Shown here: positions 60,330-64,000 of the stretch, in pieces
How the letters are laid out: each line of letters begins with the position of its first letter
How positions within the stretch are numbered: position 1 is the first letter of the stretch
Assembly: GCA_023614405.1 (NCBI GenBank)
Contig: CM042689.1
Coordinates: forward strand, 330,746,305 to 330,810,304
DNA length: 64,000 nt
Direction of reading: 5' to 3'
Source of the DNA: Avena insularis
Lineage: Eukaryota; Streptophyta; Magnoliopsida; Poales; Poaceae
Notes under the pieces: model-generated
Databases searched by the model: none
The model's input: only the letters and a program-made list of their open reading frames with translations
Told to the model about the DNA's origin: nothing
Made by a program: the position numbers and the translations under genes

Positions 60330-61090
60330 CGACTGATGTTGAATTTTTTCAAGTTCTTGATGCTAAGGCCACCTTTGATTCTTGGCTTACAAATCAATCT
60401 CCACTTGAAAATATGATATTTTCTCTTATTTTGGCTACCTGCCCAGAGGAAGGGTCTCATTGGTTTCTCCATTTGTTCAATATTATACGTGTGAAGAAGT
60501 CTCATGGTCATCTGATACACAATTGTGCTTGCTAATCAGACATCAATCTTGATCACTCTGCCTCCCATTGACATAGTACTGTCTATCCAATCTCCCATTT
60601 TTTCTTTAGTTTTTCATCCAGAAAACTCATCTCAGCTAGTGGCAGCCTCCTAGCACAAACTGGAGTACCTAGATACTTGACCGGACAGGTACCAACTTGA
60701 CGGTTGAATAGTTCAACATATTCATGTTGCCTTATTGTATCTTCTTGTACCATAAGAAAATAACTTTTCTAAAAAATAATCTTCAACCCTGACATAGCTT
60801 CAAAGATGTAGAGAAGCAACTTAAGGTTTCTGGCTCCTTCAAGATCATCTTTGATGAGGAGAATGGTATCATCAGCATGTTGTAATAATGTTAAATCATT
60901 GTGAAAGATGTGTTCAGCCAAACCTAACAGTAACCCAGCTTGTTTTGCAGACTGAACAATCTTAAAGAGACTGATGATAGCCAGATTGAAAATGATGGAT
61001 GCTAAGGGATCACCCTTCCTAACTCCTTTGTGGCTGCCAAAGTTGAGAAATATCCTATTTAAACAAAGATAGAAATAAATGTATTTTTCA
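60330..61090 (-). pseudogene. LINE reverse-transcriptase core
   Basis: Reads HKGVRKGDPLASIIFN, then LLQHADDTILLIKDDLE (YADD-type catalytic box with Tyr to His), ARNLKLLLYIFEAMSGLKI, then frame-broken VKYLGTPV and MRPFLWAGSQNKRKYHIFKW, then GGLSIKNLKKFNIS. The order matches plant LINE ORF2. The N-terminal endonuclease and first RT motifs are missing. Confidence 0.82.
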
Positions 61091-61560
61091 TGCATTAGTT
61101 GTATGGAGGAGCGACAGTTGCGCTTGTGGAGGGGGCATATCAAGAGGAGGAGGCGCGTCTGATGTGCCGACTCTGGTGGTGGCGACTTGCGTCGGCTTGA
61201 GCATGAGTTGTATCGCCACAAGATGATCGGGAGAGGAGGATTTAACCATAGCTTGCAATCTGGAATAATCGACATCCACAATCTGCAAGGAATTGCGAGA
61301 ATAAGGTTTAGGGCTTCCACGAGAGCTTGTGGCTCATCACGGTGTCTTCGAGTCAGAACTTGTTGGACGAAGCTTGTGGAGCAAGCAATCAGAGTTGCTT
61401 GGCGAGCCCTTGCTCGGTCTTCGCCGGGATTCACTTCCCCTAGAGCGACACTCATTTTTACTCTTGACGTTGTTGACTTCCGCTTTGTTGGCTTCTTGGT
61501 TGTTGACTTTCTCTTGTCGACTTTACCTGGAACTTGCTCCAGTGGGGTCAACTAGCTTTG
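61091..61560 (-). other. unrecognised sequence 5' of the LINE remnant
   Basis: An open minus frame (MTPLEQVPGKVDKRKSTT onward) runs into the LINE RT, but its codon pattern and a second open frame give no family resemblance. It may be part of another retroelement. Confidence 0.3.
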
Positions 61561-62397
61561 TTAGCTTTGCTAGCTTTGAAAGAGGGGGTGGGTTCCCCAC
61601 GATCGGCGCGGCGCTATTGTTGCTATTGTTTGAAACAACGACAAATTGGGGATCTTCTCGTACACAGTCACAATGCAGTAAGAGGAGAGGGCGTGTACGA
61701 TGACCTTAAATGAAAGTTACATACACTAACATGTTTTAACATACCACTGTTTGTCTTGTTAAAGTGCAACTAACTCGTATGTTAGTAAGACGTTAAGAGA
61801 GGCTTAGTAGAAGGCGCGAGCCATACACGACTTCTCAAGACCAACTTTTTTTTTTTTTGCAAAATTCTCAAGACCAACTTCAATACACTCTTTCTCAACG
61901 TCATTATGGAATCAATCTAACTCGTGAGACATACATAGACGATGGGTACTAACTGCGTAGCCCTCCTTTTTAATTACCAATGTAGGTTAGGTTAAAATCT
62001 AAATTTAAAAGGTTTAACCGAATATATAAAAAACATTAACTTCTATAAAATAAAAATGATTGAGGCGCCGTGATCGACCAGACCCATTGACTTTGGCACA
62101 GTCAATCTTATATATCTAGTATTAAACCCTGGCTAGTGGATAGTAGAAAAAGAAAGACACAAGAAACAAGCCTATTCTTTTACAGCAGCCCAAAATCCGT
62201 ATGATGTTTGCTCTCGCTGTCGCTTGAACCAGGCAAGCAAAGCCAAGAGAAGAATTCTGCGAGGCCAAATTAAGGAAAGCAAAACTTCCTCATGGCTATC
62301 GAGCTCATACTTCGTCTTCCGCACCTTTTCTTTTGCGAATATGTCTTCGCACTTGTTGCACCTCAGTCTTCTACTCTCTTCTCCTCTCTTGCCCATC
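61561..62397 (+). other. upstream region of the second PERK-like gene
   Basis: No gene. It contains a short duplicated phrase (ctcaagaccaactt near 61836 and 61867) around a T-tract. This is the least repetitive-looking intergenic DNA and the likely promoter region. Confidence 0.4.
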
Positions 62398-62406
62398 CCT
62401 ATATTA
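62398..62406 (+). promoter_or_regulatory. candidate TATA box of the second PERK-like gene
   Basis: ctatatta lies 66 to 74 bp before the start codon, after a CT-rich stretch. The spacing allows only a short leader. The assignment is tentative. Confidence 0.3.
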
Positions 62407-62471
62407 GTCGAAGCTCCTACTAGCCGTGCACAGAGTTAAACGTTCATCGGGGACTTGCACGTCGCAGCACC

Positions 62472-64000
62472 ATGTCGAGTCCACCACCTCCGGCGTCGCC
62501 GGTGACTCCATCTCCGCCTTCTCCCGTGACTCCATCTCCATCTCCTCCGGTGACTCCATCCCCACCTCCTCCGGCGACTGAATCTCCACCTCCTCCCGTG
62601 ACTCCGTCCCCACCTCCTCCGGTGACTCCATCTCCACCTCCTCCGGACAACGCACCTCCTCCGCAGACACCACCTCCACCTCCTCCGGAGACACCTCCTC
62701 CACCTCCTCCGGTCGAGGCCCCTCCTCCGGAGACACCGCCTCCACCTCCTCCGGTCGAGGCCCCTCCTCCGGAGACACCACCTCCACCTCCTCCGGTCGA
62801 GGCCCCTCCTCCGGAGACACCACCTCCACCTCCTCCGGTCGAGGCACCTCCTCCGGAGACACCACCTCCACCTCCCCCGGTTGAACCGCCGATGGAACCC
62901 CCGGCGGAAGCTCCGGTGATACCGCCTAGGCCGGTGTTCCCTCCTCCACCACCTCCTCCAAGGCCGACGCCAATCCCGACGCCGGTAACACCGTCCCCGT
63001 CGCCACCTCCACCAAGCCCGACACCGACACCAACGCCGGTAACACCGTCCCCGTCCCCGCCTCCACCAGGACCGACGCCGACGCCGGTAACACCGTCCCC
63101 GTCCCCACCTCCACCAAGGCCAACGCCTACGCCAACACCAACACCGGTAACGGCGTCACCTCCACCGCGCAGGCCGCCCCCGCCTTCCCCACGGAGCGTG
63201 CCAGGATCATCTCCTCCGCCGCCAGACGCGCCATTCTCTCCGCCGCCCCCGAACGACGTGCCGGATTCGGTAGCGCTTCCGCCGTCACCTCCAGCGGACG
63301 CGGCGCCGTCGACATCGGGCAAGTCTTCGTCGCCAGGCACCGCGGTGGGCGTGGGCGTGGCCGTCGGCGCCGTGGTCCTGCTCGTTCTGGCGGCCGCGCT
63401 CGTCTTCTTCTTCGTGTCCAAGCGCCGCCGCCGTCGCCGCAGGGTAGCGCCGCCGGGTACCCCAGGTGCGTACTGCGGAAACGTTCATACTACGAGATGC
63501 ATGATGCCCGCCATTCTTGGCAAGCGCGTGACTTTTTGGCCGATGCGATTTTGTGACGTCGTAGTGAGTGCAACGACGCGTAACTGGCGCGCGACTTTAG
63601 TGCGATTCCGCGCGCCATTTTCTCCTGATGCTACCGCACGGCGTGCCAGCGCGAGACGTGCGACGTACACGCGTACACGCGTTCGCGCCGTCGTTGATCA
63701 GTGCTCCACTGCTTTCGATAGTGCTGCGCGCGCTGCGACATTTTCATCGAGAAACTGAACAGGCTGTGTCACATGCGAAACTCAATTTGTTTCTGACTGT
63801 CTCCGTGCTCACGAGTGTTGAGCTGACCGATCGCTTTCGTGCTTCTTCTTAATTGTGTCAGCGGATTTCTTCTACGACCCGAGGCAGCCGACGACGCGGA
63901 CGCTGTCGACTACGCCGTCGACGTCGTGGCAGGAAGGCGGCGGCGGCGCGCCCGGGTCCCCGCTCCCGGCGGCCATGACGGGCGGGACGTTCGGGTACGA
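62472..64000 (+). CDS. PERK-type receptor-like kinase, extracellular and membrane exon plus start of exon 2 (continues past window)
   Basis: Exon 1 is 62472-63465, intron 63466-63861 (GT-AG), and exon 2 begins at 63862. The junction codon Ala and [12 protein letters not shown] match the gene at 116. Residues 1-275 are proline-rich with extensin-like SPPPP/TPTPTP motifs; there is no classical signal peptide, as in known PERKs. The membrane span is about residues 292-316 (VGVGVAVGAVVLLVLAAALV), followed by a basic stop-transfer KRRRRRRR. Exon 2 reads to MTGGTFGY at the window edge, just before the kinase Gly loop. Compared with the first copy it lacks about 13 residues after PTT. Kinase integrity cannot be judged here. 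Confidence 0.92.
62670..62882 (+). repeat. 42-bp coding tandem repeat in the proline-rich domain
   Basis: About five copies, with gtcgag at 62712, 62754, 62796 and 62838 and a variant at 62880. Each encodes VEAPPPETPPPPPP. The period is exact and in frame, so copy number can vary without breaking the gene. Confidence 0.88.

Noticed and set aside
62404..62871. Minus-strand Glu/Pro/Val repeat protein (155 aa)
   Set aside because: Another shadow of the 42-bp coding repeat of the PERK gene.
62444..63421. Long Gly-rich minus-strand ORF (325 aa)
   Set aside because: It is the reverse complement of the proline-rich PERK exon; low-complexity CCN codons read backwards give GGN.

Overview
This window is nuclear DNA of a large-genome grass, most likely a Triticeae cereal (wheat, barley, rye or Aegilops group). 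The evidence is an Angela/BARE-type copia retrotransposon whose LTR begins TGTTGGAGATATGCCC, very long gypsy LTRs, Stowaway-type MITEs, GT-AG introns and deep nesting of transposons. No bacterial, organellar, tRNA, rRNA or CRISPR features were seen.

Two host genes lie at the edges in the same orientation. Both encode proline-rich extensin-like receptor kinases (PERK family). The left copy (exons 116-2296) enters the window in an intron and contains the whole kinase domain. The right copy (from 62472) contributes its proline-rich extracellular exon, its membrane span and the start of its second exon, then leaves the window. The intron/exon junction and the first residues of exon 2 match between them, so they are tandem duplicates. 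About 60 kb of almost pure transposon sequence separates them.

2.3-14.9 kb: 3' flank of the first gene; a minus-strand gypsy fragment; old unassigned repeat DNA with a small Stowaway-like MITE; an intact 6.8-kb non-autonomous LTR element (5207-12042, minus, 5-bp duplication CAAGT) with no gag or pol; and a copia solo LTR (12571-14446, minus, duplication AGAAC).

14.45-61.1 kb: one nest. The base is a minus-strand LINE remnant (61.1 kb down to about 14.45 kb). It is split by a solo LTR (58784-60329, duplication CGACT), a MITE (57706-57961) and a hAT transposon (14907-57587, 8-bp duplication TGTAAACT). The hAT holds an Angela-like copia composite (15071-48995) and a second non-autonomous tRNA-Asp-primed element (49737-56232). 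The copia 3' LTR holds a minus-strand chromovirus-like gypsy element (22620-46702). The gypsy pol is in turn interrupted by a plus-strand element with 4.3-kb LTRs that encodes only a zinc-knuckle protein (26556-37185). The deepest path is LINE > hAT > copia > gypsy > zinc-knuckle element, five levels.

None of the transposon polyproteins is intact. Copia has frameshifts and a nonsense codon. The gypsy gag-pol is one continuous frame broken only by stops, most of them one C-to-T change from Gln. The hAT transposase is split and frameshifted. The least ordinary material is in the two tRNA-Asp-primed elements, which carry triplicated primer-binding regions, dissimilar short ORFs and a shared ~2.7-kb non-coding domain with two strong hairpins; in the zinc-knuckle-only element; and in an extra ORF upstream of gypsy gag.
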